The notes beneath the pieces were generated by a model, which worked only from the letters and a program-made list of their open reading frames with translations, made no database searches and was not told the origin of the DNA. Below, in pieces: positions 11,346 to 21,108 of a DNA stretch of 64,000 nt. Each line of letters opens with the position of its first letter. Position 1 is the stretch's first letter. Made by a program: the position numbers and the translations under genes. Source of the DNA: Adiantum capillus-veneris (lineage: Eukaryota > Streptophyta > Polypodiopsida > Polypodiales > Pteridaceae); the NCBI GenBank assembly GCA_014529385.2, contig CM043962.1:124604470-124668469 (forward strand), given 5' to 3'.

Positions 11346-12700
11346 TGTAGATTCCGTCCTCGGAAGCTATTCAATTGAAGCTCGTTCGTCGAGATGGGAG
11401 AGCAGTCGACATGGATGTGCGTAGCCTTCTTCAATCACTGCAAAATCAAACAACATTGCCACAGTAATTGCATTCTCATATACAATTAAAAATCATATGC
11501 AATTTTAGACAAACAAATTGATTAGTAACAGAATTTTAGACAATTTGTCAGCAATAAACATTAAATTACAATATAATCAAATGCATAAACAGATGTAAAG
11601 GTAAAAAATTAAACAAGTCCGGGGTCGCTAATTTAACGGTCAAAAGGCACTAGAGCTCGACTATTAATACCATGGGTAACTTCTCAATTTTTTCTGGTCA
11701 ATTAAGTTGTTTAATCACGAGAGCCAAGTATTTGATGTTCGAGGGCTGACTAGAGGCTATACCTAGAAGACCTTGTAGTTAAGCTACGATAAAAGGAATT
11801 TCTCATGAAATCATCGCCTGACTGATTACGTTTTCTTTGACCCCCCAAAGTCTTTTCACATTGATTCAATTTTGATGTGTGTGCTTATTTTGTATGCCTT
11901 GGGTTTTTTGCTTTTCAAGGAAAAGCGCCCACACTGGGAGCCTCTAGGGCTCTAGTACCATAGGCGATACATGTGAGTGAAGTACCAATTTAAGCAGGGA
12001 TTTCTCTTCCAGCTTAAAATTTTACATTGTGGCACTTTGATTTTTTGTTTGTTCATTTTCAGCATTTTAATTTTGTAACTTTGGGGGGTCATATAACACT
12101 GTTACCCTCCCCAGGCTCATCACATTAGTAAACTCCCTTTATAATACTTAAGCTAAAGGTCAATAGGGTTAAGCCCACTAGAAAGCCCTAGTACATTTCA
12201 CACAATGCTGCCTAAATTGGATTAAGAACCTAAGTAACCATTTCTTATTAGGAAGGCATTCCCCATGGTATTAAGAGAAGATTTATAATACCTAGCTTGT
12301 TCAAACTAGCTTAGTCGGACTGCTTGATTTTTAAACCTAGACAAGTGATTATGACAAAACATTACATTGAATTAAATGTTTGATACTAAGAAAATGCATT
12401 GAATATTATGCTACCAATCACAATCAAAGCAGACAAACATGGATGCAAAAAGATAAGGGCAATGCTAATGGACATAAAACACCTGTTTGTGTTGATGGTC
12501 GCGCTTGATTTGAAGTGTGAACGAGAGAAAGGTTCCATGAAAGTCCAAATCCTATCAATAGCAACACGCTCCTATACACACTAGGAAACAAAAGGAATAC
12601 CTCCAGGAGGCACATTAGTGGGAAAAGGTACCAACACTTATTGAACACAACAAAAAACATAAGGAACCCTAACCTAATTATTTGCACTCCCCCTAAAGAG
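11346..12700 (-). other. 3' untranslated region of element X
   Basis: About 1.35 kb lies between the extra ORF and the polypurine tract. Open frames in it are short and show no motif on either strand. It is unusually long for a plant LTR element and could hold splice sites or another decayed ORF, but I see nothing I can support. Confidence 0.5.
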
Positions 12701-13123
12701 TCAAGGGAATAGGATATTGTAGAGTTTGGGGGGAAACCCTAGGGCTAAACCCCTATCCTCGTCGTCGAGATAAACAAAGTCATCATCCATGAGACCATAT
12801 GTGTCATCCGTGTAGTCATGTAAATTTTCTTCTTCATCATCGGTGCCCATGTTTACTAAGAAGGTCACTAGACGCCTATAGTCATCTTGGTCAAAAGGGT
12901 AGGCTTGTGCAATGGGAGAAACGCTCTCTACTAAGTATGGATCAGACGTGGTCAAGAGACGTATCAGCCATTCTAACTCCTCAAAATTCCTCTCACATGC
13001 TAGCGTACCTATCAAATCCCATTCACATGCAAGCACTGGAAATACCATGTGAAATATTTGTGAAAAGTAACGAGGGTACCTCTCACCCAAGGCAGGAGTG
13101 GATGACTTTAGCGTACTAGCCAT
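12701..13123 (-). CDS. Extra 3' ORF of element X, acidic protein of unknown function
   Basis: A 140-residue ORF starts at MASTLKSSTPALG (the frame is open to 13159) and ends LGFPPKLYNILFP. It lies downstream of pol and upstream of the LTR, where some Athila-type elements carry an env-like ORF. The N-terminal half is mixed and hydrophobic-aromatic (YFSQIFHMVFPVLACEWDLIG). The C-terminal 50 residues are very acidic, with runs such as DDEEENLHDYTDD and DDDFVYLDDED. I see no transmembrane helix of normal length, signal peptide or known domain. It is intact while the pol frames around it are broken. I do not recognise it. Confidence 0.5.
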   Translation of the reverse strand: MASTLKSSTPALGERYPRYFSQIFHMVFPVLACEWDLIGTLACERNFEELEWLIRLLTTSDPYLVESVSPIAQAYPFDQDDYRRLVTFLVNMGTDDEEENLHDYTDDTYGLMDDDFVYLDDEDRGLALGFPPKLYNILFP

Positions 13124-13348
13124 ATCTGTACACGCAAATAGATGATGGTTAGAGTGCAAATATTACAAGGGTCGTGTTTTTGTGCATAATTTGTTTTTAT
13201 GATTTGTGTGATGGCTCTTGCTCTTTTACTTTTTTATCTTGTTTTTGTGAGTATAAGGCTTTATATATACATTCCCTAAGATCGGAGATTAAGAGGTCAG
13301 AGAGAAAGGTTGAGAGGGAAGCAAGTGAATGATGGATGTCCACAAACA

Positions 13349-13362
13349 CTCCCCCCTTCCTT
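13349..13362 (-). other. Internal polypurine tract just downstream of pol
   Basis: On the minus strand AAGGAAGGGGGGAG follows shortly after the pol stop (13370) and repeats the core of the terminal tract (GGAAGGGGGG). It could act as a second plus-strand primer. A third copy (GGAAGGGGGG context) lies in the coding region at 13661-13675. Confidence 0.5.
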
Positions 13363-13369
13363 GGGTAGA

Positions 13370-15217
13370 TCATACCGTTTGAAATGAGCTTGTCACCCTT
13401 TGAAACCAATTGTTCCAGTTGGTAATAGGTGAGGATTTTTGACAGTAGTTTTCTATTACCCTAGGTGCCTCGTCAAGTTGCAAGGGTGGTAAGGTACTCT
13501 CCCAGGATCGAACTTGAAGTGGTTCATCAGGTGATTCTTGAACACTGGGAGGTGTGGATTCTTTTGTAGCTTCATTGAGGTCCATTACTATAGATGGAGG
13601 CTGTGTAGAAGCTTTTACCTCTATGGATGTATTACATGAGGAGCTAGAAGCTTCTTGGAACCCCCCCCTTCCTGAGCTAGGTGGAATAAATTGGGTTTGC
13701 CTTGGAGCCCAAACTAGCTCTGGACTAGGTGTGTAGAATTCTGTGATCTTTCCCTTCCCACGGTCTGCCATTGGCTTTAGCGTTACACTGTTTGACTCAT
13801 ATGGGTTTATTGTCGATAGGGAAGGACACATCTTACGTTTAGGTACCCAAATTTGCTCATTTCCATCATAGTATCCTTGGGCTTCTAATACTTGTTTAGG
13901 AATCCAGCGCCATGTTTTCTTACATTTCTTGAAGCAAGTGGGACGTTTCTTACGAGGCTTCCGTTTTTTAGCATCAGCCATGGTTACTAAAGAAGCTTTA
14001 GGGACCCACTTGTATGCTTTCTTTGTTGTATTAGGATGGTTCTTGTGTGTCTCAAGCTTTCTTTCAACTACATCAGTTGAAGATCTAGAGAGTTGGGCTA
14101 TGGGGACGTATGGTTCAACCTCCAGGACATGCAATGTCTTGGGTTTTATTTCCTTAGGCAATATCTCAGGGACTATGGCTTGAGTGGTAGGGATAAGAGT
14201 TGGTTTTTGCGTTGTGACACCCCCAGTCCCCCAATCAATAGTGCATTTGGTGGCTATCATCCACGTGCGTCCTAGGTTTATATTACCCTCCATAGTTCTA
14301 GTAGGCATGACCAAAAAGTCTTGAGATACAATTCCATTGTCATAACTGACAGAAGTGTGCCAGATTCCAAAAACCGTAGTTTTTTTCTTGTTGACACCCT
14401 GGACTTGGATAATACTCTCAGATAGAGGTGGCTTCCCTAACTGACACCACACCCCATAGGATAGCAGATTATATTTAGCACCCGTGTCCAATAAGGCGTT
14501 ATATAGCACTTTTCCATAGGCACTATTTAACTCAATAGGGTATCGTAGAGGTGTGTCAGAGTCCAACCAATCCTCTTCGATTTCCACGTGGAATGCATTT
14601 GTGACTCCAAGTTTAGCCTCTCGTTTTTGTCTTATACGTTGTTGTCGCTCCTTAGCCTCAGCTTGAGCTTGTATCTTCTTTAACTCGGTTTGTGCTTTGG
14701 CGGCCTTCTTTTGATGAATGGCCCGTAGTTCTTCTTGGCTTAAAGGATCATAATATCTTTTGAATTTACTCCCATTGAGGAATCCAATGGTTTCAACTCC
14801 ATCAAGAGTTTCCACACGAAGGGTACCTTGTGGGGTAATTTCACATACTCTATATGGTCCTTTACCAGCATATTTCAACTTTTTCTTCTCTTTACGTACT
14901 CCATACATAAGGACTTTATCACCAACTTTGATGTCCTTGTCCTTCACATGGCGATCAAACCACTTCTTTCTCCTATCCTTTTCCACAAGAGCATTTTGAA
15001 CAGCCAACTATCTCTCTTTGTCTAGTTTTTCTAAGATATACAAACGCTCGGTTAAGGTGTTACCATTCCATCCTTCCTGTGAAGCTACCCTAAGACTAGG
15101 AATGACAAACTCCCAAGGCATAACCGCTTCTTGGCCGTATACCATTTTGAATGGCGTACAATTAATAGACACTTTATAAGCAGTACGATAAGCCCATAGA
15201 GCAGATGTCAACTTCAA
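13370..15217 (-). pseudogene. Element X: integrase C-terminus, second aspartic protease and WxPK tail
   Basis: One frame with a single stop (15008-15010). The first part is integrase (LWAYRTAYK, VYGQEAVMP). In the 545-residue main ORF a GPY motif (GKGPYRV, residues 48-54) closes integrase, followed by a Lys/Gln-rich coiled-coil-like stretch (95-135). Next is a retropepsin-like domain: LLDTGAKYNLLSYG at 172-185 and NLGRTWM at 244-250, giving the D-T-G and LGR signatures. The tail carries KWVPK (333), RWIPK (367), IWVPK (386) and VWAPR (432). Gypsy elements normally have one protease, upstream of RT; X has that too (16749-18955), so this is a second. The same arrangement occurs in element Y (57632-59947). 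Confidence 0.85.
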
Positions 15218-16818
15218 ATCCCAATCAATGCAAGAGCTTCTACCGTCTTGGTTAAAATAGAGATTAGAGTCTTGTTGGTTCTCTCGGCTTGTCCATTAGC
15301 TTGCGGGTAATAAGGTGTAGACTTATGGTGGGATATCATAAAGGTCGTGGTAAGCTCTCTTATTACCTCATTTATAAAATGGGTACCATTATCACTAACA
15401 ATTTCAAAAGGGCAACCAAATCTTGTGATAATGTTCTCAAAAAGAAACTTAGCTGTTGTCCTCGCGTCAGCTTTTTGTGAAGCCTTAGCTTCAGCCCAGT
15501 TTGTTACATAGTCCGTAGCAACTAGAATATATCGAGATTGAGTGTTGCGAGCTGTGGGACTAATTGGACCTACAAAGTCTAAGCCCCATTTTTGAAATGG
15601 TTGGGTTACTTTAATAGGATGTAAGGGCATTCTGTCTTTGCGCTGTGTGGTCTTGTAACGTTGGCACTCATCACACCCTTTTGTAAAAAGTGATGCATCC
15701 TTAAATAAAGTTGGCCACCAATAGCCTGATTGCAGCACCTTTCTAGCAGTCAGGTTTCCTGAAAAATGTCCTCCTGCTATGCCCATATGTGCTTCTTGCA
15801 AGATATACAAATATTCATCCTCGCGGGCACAACGCCTAAGAATATCGTCCTTGCCTAGTCTATACAGAGTTCCGGCAATCAAACAATAGGGTTCACATTC
15901 TTTTACTAGCCTTCGAGTGATATCCTTACGAAGTTCCTTGGGTGGAAAACCATTAACTAAAAAGTTAACAATGTTGTCACTCCATTCAGGCATAGTCTCA
16001 ACTATGAATAGGGAAGTATCGGGTAATTCATCATCAACTCCTGTAGGGGCTTCACCATTGGGTATGCGAGACAAATGATCATCCATGACGTGCCTTTTAC
16101 CAGGTCTCACTACAATCGTGAAATCAAACTCCAGAAGAATTAACAAACATCGTGTGATTCTTCCTGTGGAGCATGGCTTGTTTACCAGATACAGCAACGC
16201 TTGATGATCCACATAAAATACAAACTTGTTTGCCAGAAGGTAGTAACGAAATTTCTTTACTGTATAAACCATTGCCAAACCTTCTCGCTCTGTAGTGGTG
16301 TAGTTCCTTTCAGCATCGTTCAATTGACGGCTTGCAAAGCTAATGGGATAGTTCAATTTATGTTCTCCTAGTTGAGTGAGAACACACCCAATAGCAAAGT
16401 TTGATGCATCAATATGCACATGGAAAATGACATCCCAGTTAGGTGTCCTTAAAATCGGAGCACTTGCTAGTGTTTTTTTCAATTGTTCATAGGCCTGGTC
16501 ACACTCTTCAGTCCATTTAAATTCAATGAGAAGCTTGTACAAAGGACGTGCTATCTCAGCGAAAAATAAAATAAACCGTCGATAATAACCCACGTGTCCC
16601 ATGAACCTTTGAACTCCCTTGTAATTGGTTGGTGGTGGTAACTCTAGAATCACTTTAATTTTTCTCTCATCGGTTGAGATACCATTCTTAGATACTATAT
16701 GCCCTAAAATAACTCCATGCTTGACCCAAAATTGGCATTTGAACGGGTTCAATGAGATACGATATAACCTACACTTTTCAAACATGATAGATGTTCTTTC
16801 CAAGAAGAGTAAACACAA
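15214..16818 (-). pseudogene. Element X: RNase H and integrase core
   Basis: 534 codons after a frameshift relative to RT (overlap 16749-16818) and before another near 15217. In order: end of RT (KCRLYRISLNPFKCQFW, GHIVSKNGIS), RNase H (FHVHIDASNFAIGCVLTQ, TTTEREGLAMVY, VDHQALLYL, DDHLSRI), the linker LFIVETMPEWSDNIV, and the integrase zinc module H-x6-H-x30-C-x2-C (EAHMGIAGGHF ... CDECQ). The integrase core follows with DFVGPIS, ATDYVTNWAEA, VSDNGTHF and NGQAERTNK, giving the D-D-E residues. There is one H2C2 module here, whereas Y has two. Confidence 0.9.
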
Positions 16819-18955
16819 AGGTCGTCTAAGAAAGCTTCACAAAACTCTCTCAGATATTCTTTAAAAGCAGTATTTATTAATCGTTGGAATGTAGCAGGGG
16901 CATTTGTTAAGCCAAAAGCCATCACACGAAATGCAAACACGCCAAATTCTGTGATGAAGGCAGTTTTAGCTTGGTCCTCTAGCGCTATCGTGATTTGGTT
17001 GTAGCCTGAGTACCCATCTAGAAAGCTATAAGCTTCCTTGTCTGCAACTCTTTCGAGTACATGTTCGGAATATGGTAGGGGGTAATGGTCTCTTCTAGTA
17101 GCTGCATTAACTTTTTTGAGGTCCACGCACACCCTGGGTTTCCCATTCTTTTTTGGCACGATAACTATTGGAGACACCCATTCAGAGTGTTCAATAGGAT
17201 ATATGAACCCACATTTGATAAGATTTTCTAGTTCTTCTTGAATGATCTTTGCGTACTTAGGATTCATCTGGTAGGGTCTTTGTTGTACGGGCTTCGCAGT
17301 GCTAATCATAGGGATTGTATGTTGGACCACAGAAGGTGGAACACCTTTCATATCATGGTATGTCCAAGCGAATATGTCCTTGAATTCCTTGAGAAGCTCT
17401 TTGAGGACCGCCTCTTCAACTTCTGTGAGGTCTTGGGAAATAAAAACAGGTTTTGATTCTTCACCAGGGTCGGCTAATTCTATTTCTTTAACTATTGCCG
17501 GCCCATCATAGATTCCATTATTCCCATCGATAGGTATTCTTTGGGCTTTTGTGTACACAAACTTTGCTTCCCTCGTGGTGTAAGATTTGAAATGTTCTGG
17601 TGCAGGATGCAAGTCTGTGGATTCTGGTTGTGCTTTGGTCTGTGCTTCCATTTCTGCTTTCTTGTGTTGTCGAGCTAACTCTTGGTTTTGACGCCTCCTT
17701 GCGGTGCGTCTCAACTTTGGCTTGTCTATGATCTCTAATTGGGCTATGTCATGGGGTCGTGGTCTACAACACATAACATTTTGGAGATATTCACCCCAAT
17801 CGTCTACCAATTTACGATGAGCATCACATGCTCCTATATAACTGAGCCATTCTGCTGAGGATCTCTTCTTTTTTATCCTAGCACGTACATTGGCTCGATA
17901 TCGATGCCTCTTAAAGTTTTTCTTTTTCTTATTTGAGACCTGATTTTGATTTGCATTTAGATCTGGCTCACTAAAGGAGTCCTCGTTGGTGTCCTCTTCA
18001 CTCTCCGAGGAGCTATCATCGGTTGATGTGCTCGGTCCTTCCGAATGTTTTGACTGTGAACTTGCTCCACTCTCTAATTCATGAGATTCAGAATCCGTTT
18101 CACTCTGGGAGTCAGTGTCTAAGTCGTGTTGGTCAAAGTCTTCTATTGAGCTATCGGTGTCATTGTCATATTGGTCTACAATTGCCTTGCCCTTAGAAGA
18201 TGCATGTATGGCACTTATCATGTTCAGAGGTGCAATTTGTGGTACCTCTTCCCCCTCTGGTGTGACCCAAGTGGTTCCTCTATTTCCCCAGGTATCTATG
18301 GTTGCAGCTAGGTGTACCCAGTCTACGTTGTCTGATTCCGTCATACCCGGTAACACATCCATGTAAGGAGAATCTTGGCCAATGTCTGTATCCTTCTTAC
18401 AAGTGTAACAATATTGTAGTGGGGTCGAGTGAACTGTGGTGTCAGAGCGATGATCAATAATGGTTTTACTCCCTAAGGGGTGTACCTTACCAGTCACCAA
18501 ATCCACTCTAAGGAGAGAGTCTTGGAATTGCAAATAGACATGATTTTTAGATCTATCATGAACCATTTGTGCTTCCCTCATGAATGGTCGTCCTAAAATC
18601 ATTTCATATGACATAAGCTGTTTAGAGAAATCCATTACAATGAACGTATGTCGTACCTTGTGTCCTAGAACTTTGATCTTAAGATCCTTGAGCATCCCCA
18701 TAGGTTTGGCTATGGTACCATTTGCCATCTTTACCACAATGTTAGTAACACTGAGGCGGGGTTTTCCCATGGATTCCCAACAATCTTTTGTAACGATGCT
18801 AACTCCCGCACCACCATCAAGAATTCCCTTTATAGCTAATCCCTTGGTAGTGATGGGTAGGGTCGCATTAGACTCGTCGCCTTCAAAATACTGCCCTAAT
18901 TCGTTAATGGGTACCTCGATCATAGACTCGTGTCCATCTAAGTCGTGAAACCCAG
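16749..18955 (-). pseudogene. Element X: first protease and reverse transcriptase
   Basis: The frame runs from the junction (GFHDLDGHES) through the protease (ILDGGAGVSIV, with YEMILGRPFM about 70 residues on), a long acidic Ser/Asp/Glu-rich linker, a basic stretch, and then RT: FKDIFAWTYHDMKG, FIYPIEHSEWVSPIVIV, KNGKPRVCVDLKKVN, FGLTNAPATFQR, FLDDLCVYS. The protease active site reads D-G-G instead of D-T/S-G. The RT box is FLDD. A frameshift near 16800 separates it from RNase H. The 5' side is cut at about 18955, where element Y begins; gag of X is at 52211-55862. Confidence 0.9.
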
Positions 18956-19702
18956 TCTGTGTTCAATTTCATAGATGAACTCTGCGTCCATCAGCTTATC
19001 AATCTCTTCTTTGATTCGTTTGGCAAATGTGTCATTATATGTATAAGGACGTTGTTTGCTAGGTTTTGCATCTGATTTTAAAGGAATTGTATGTTGGCAT
19101 ATTAATGGATCAACTCCTTTAAGGTCTTTATAGGACCAAGAAAACACATCTTTATATTTCGTTAGAAGTTGTGTAAGTTGTGCTTCCTCCTCACGCTCTA
19201 AATCATTAGCTATATAGACCGGCTGAGGCTTTTCACCTGGTTCTGCAAGGTCTATTCTTTTTGCGTTTTCATGCCCGTCGTAAGATTCTTGGTTGGTTCT
19301 CTCCCTGATTGGTGTTGTCAAGATGATTTTTCTTTCCTGGATAGTAAATTTCCTATAGTGAGGTGGTACGTTCATGTTGCCCTTTTCTGACTCCCCTTTA
19401 CCATCACTATCCTCTTCAGTGGTCCAGATCTCCCTCAAAGACCGTTTTAGTTCATGGTATTTCTATTTACGCTCTAGTTTGGTCCACTCTTGGTATTTTG
19501 TTGGTTCTTTTTTTATTTTTTCAGATTTTTGTGATTTTGTTTGAGCCCGAGCTTTTCTTTCCCGATTTTCTTGTTCTCGCGTTCGTTCTTTTTGATTTTC
19601 TAAGAATTTTCCTGATATTTGATCTTTCACACAATCCTCTGCTTTTACAAGCATCAAATAGTGAGTTTTTCCTTTTATCCTACGCATCAGGTTCTGTCTC
19701 AC
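18956..19702 (-). pseudogene. Element Y: protease-RT linker and RT N-terminus (truncated)
   Basis: One frame with a stop at 19463-19465. It holds a charged linker rich in Arg/Lys/Glu, then PVYIANDLEREEEAQLTQLL, YKDVFSWSYKDLKG, CQHTIPLKSDAKPSKQRPY and KLMDAEFIYEIEH. This matches X residue by residue up to FIYPIEH. The next residues expected (SEWVSP...) are missing because of the junction with X. It is in another frame than the protease ORF upstream. Confidence 0.88.
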
Positions 19703-21108
19703 TTTATTTTCGGCTCTTTTCTTCCTATAGCGTTCTTGGCGTCTAGGTGTTGATTAGCAAAATCATAAAACTTGATATTCTCTACTTCATTCCCACGCTC
19801 ACTGGAGGTGTCCAAACACTCATTATCTGCCTCATCATTTACTTCCACTTGCTCAGAAGAGTTGTAAAACTCTTCTTGTTCTGGAGGTGCTACCATCTCT
19901 TTTTCTGGCATCACGCTTACCATGTAATAGGGTAGCACATCGTAACCATCCTTATCGCAAAATTTTGTTGTTGGACTGTCGGTAATGGTACATACATCTA
20001 ACGTTGCCAGTATGTGTTCCCATTCTAGAGGCTCCAAGGCATCTTCAGGGAATGGCTCCGGAATATACTCTTTGTCTTCAATTGCTCTTTCTAAGATGCA
20101 ATCCTCTTCTCTTACGCTTCCACAATGTGAAGCTCCGCACATCCATAGCTCTTTTGGTTGCCCCAACCATGTTGGTAGTTCTGATCCTGCTATTGTAGCC
20201 GAATCAAACTCTTCCACAGGTGTTTGGTTTACATCCTTGTAACTATGGTCTTTCAAGTGTATTTTAGTTGTCGTCTCGCCATGTCTGAGGTATATGTGGT
20301 CATAACCCCAATCTTGGACCATCTTCAGTTGTCGCATGAATGGTCGTCCCAAGATTATCTCATAATTGTTCTTTTTGTCGAAATCGACTATTGCAAATGT
20401 ATGCTCATACTCGATCCCGCACAAAGTGACAATTACCTTTTCCAAGAGTTCGAGAGGCTTCTCCATGAAACCATCTGCCAACTGAAGCTTCATTCGGGTA
20501 GCCCTCAGAGCTGGTTTTCCCCATTTTTTCCAGACTTCCTTCGTGGCGATAGCAACTCCTGCTCCACTGTCAAGAATAGCTTTGGAAACCACTCCTTGGA
20601 ATTCTACAGGTAGCGTTGTGTTTCCGTCTTCTCCCTCACAATATTCTCCAACCTTATTCAATGGTACCGGCCTAGTGTTTAGATTAGGCCTGTCCAACTC
20701 CCTGATTCCTTCTTGTAGTTTCAAGGTGGGGTTTTTTACTCCAAATTTTTCCAGGCATTTTCCTACTGTGGTCCACATGTTTGGCCTTAGCTTTAGGAGT
20801 TCTGCTAACGTGATTAAGCATGCCATCGGGGTGGCTAACAGCTCAATCAATCCTTGTGAGTCCATCACCTTGTTAGAAGAAAATCTTTGAGATGGAATTG
20901 CCCTCACTTCCGACTTAGTTTCGTATTCTCCTAGGTAAGAGGGTAAAGTTCTCAAAGAGTCTGGTTGGCTGTGTCCCAAACTAATAGATCCTTGGTCTCC
21001 CCCTTGTGAATGCACCTCAAAGTTTATTTGTGATCTTGCCTCAAATTCTTCAATAGGAGGTAGGATCACATTCTTTCCTTTTCTCGTGCTATTCATGTGG
21101 TCATTCAT
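19699..21108 (-). CDS. Element Y: first aspartic protease
   Basis: 469 codons. It begins MNDHMNSTRKGKNVI and contains VGEYCEGEDGNTTLPVEF just before the protease active site AILDSGAGVAIATKEVW (canonical D-S-G). YEIILGRPFMRQLKMVQDWG follows, then an acidic linker towards RT. Its start overlaps the stop of the preceding gag ORF by 4 nt (ATGA at 21105-21108), so expression could be by -1 frameshift or re-initiation. It corresponds to PR1 of X, which reads D-G-G. Confidence 0.8.
   Translation of the reverse strand: MNDHMNSTRKGKNVILPPIEEFEARSQINFEVHSQGGDQGSISLGHSQPDSLRTLPSYLGEYETKSEVRAIPSQRFSSNKVMDSQGLIELLATPMACLITLAELLKLRPNMWTTVGKCLEKFGVKNPTLKLQEGIRELDRPNLNTRPVPLNKVGEYCEGEDGNTTLPVEFQGVVSKAILDSGAGVAIATKEVWKKWGKPALRATRMKLQLADGFMEKPLELLEKVIVTLCGIEYEHTFAIVDFDKKNNYEIILGRPFMRQLKMVQDWGYDHIYLRHGETTTKIHLKDHSYKDVNQTPVEEFDSATIAGSELPTWLGQPKELWMCGASHCGSVREEDCILERAIEDKEYIPEPFPEDALEPLEWEHILATLDVCTITDSPTTKFCDKDGYDVLPYYMVSVMPEKEMVAPPEQEEFYNSSEQVEVNDEADNECLDTSSERGNEVENIKFYDFANQHLDAKNAIGRKEPKIK

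Larger units (their letters stand above)
10765..18955 (-). mobile_element. Gypsy element X, 3' half (PR1 to 3' LTR)
   Basis: Minus-strand order is PR1-RT (16749-18955), RNase H-integrase (15214-16818), integrase tail with second protease and WxPK tail (13370-15217), extra ORF (12701-13123), polypurine tract and 3' LTR (10765-11330). LTR, gag and primer site are missing on this side and are found at 50595-55862 on the plus strand. The piece ends abruptly at about 18955 against element Y. Stops and frameshifts show it is inactive. It has no second (archaeal-type) RNase H, unlike D and E. By primer site and domain order it belongs to the Athila/Tat side of Ty3/gypsy. Confidence 0.85.
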
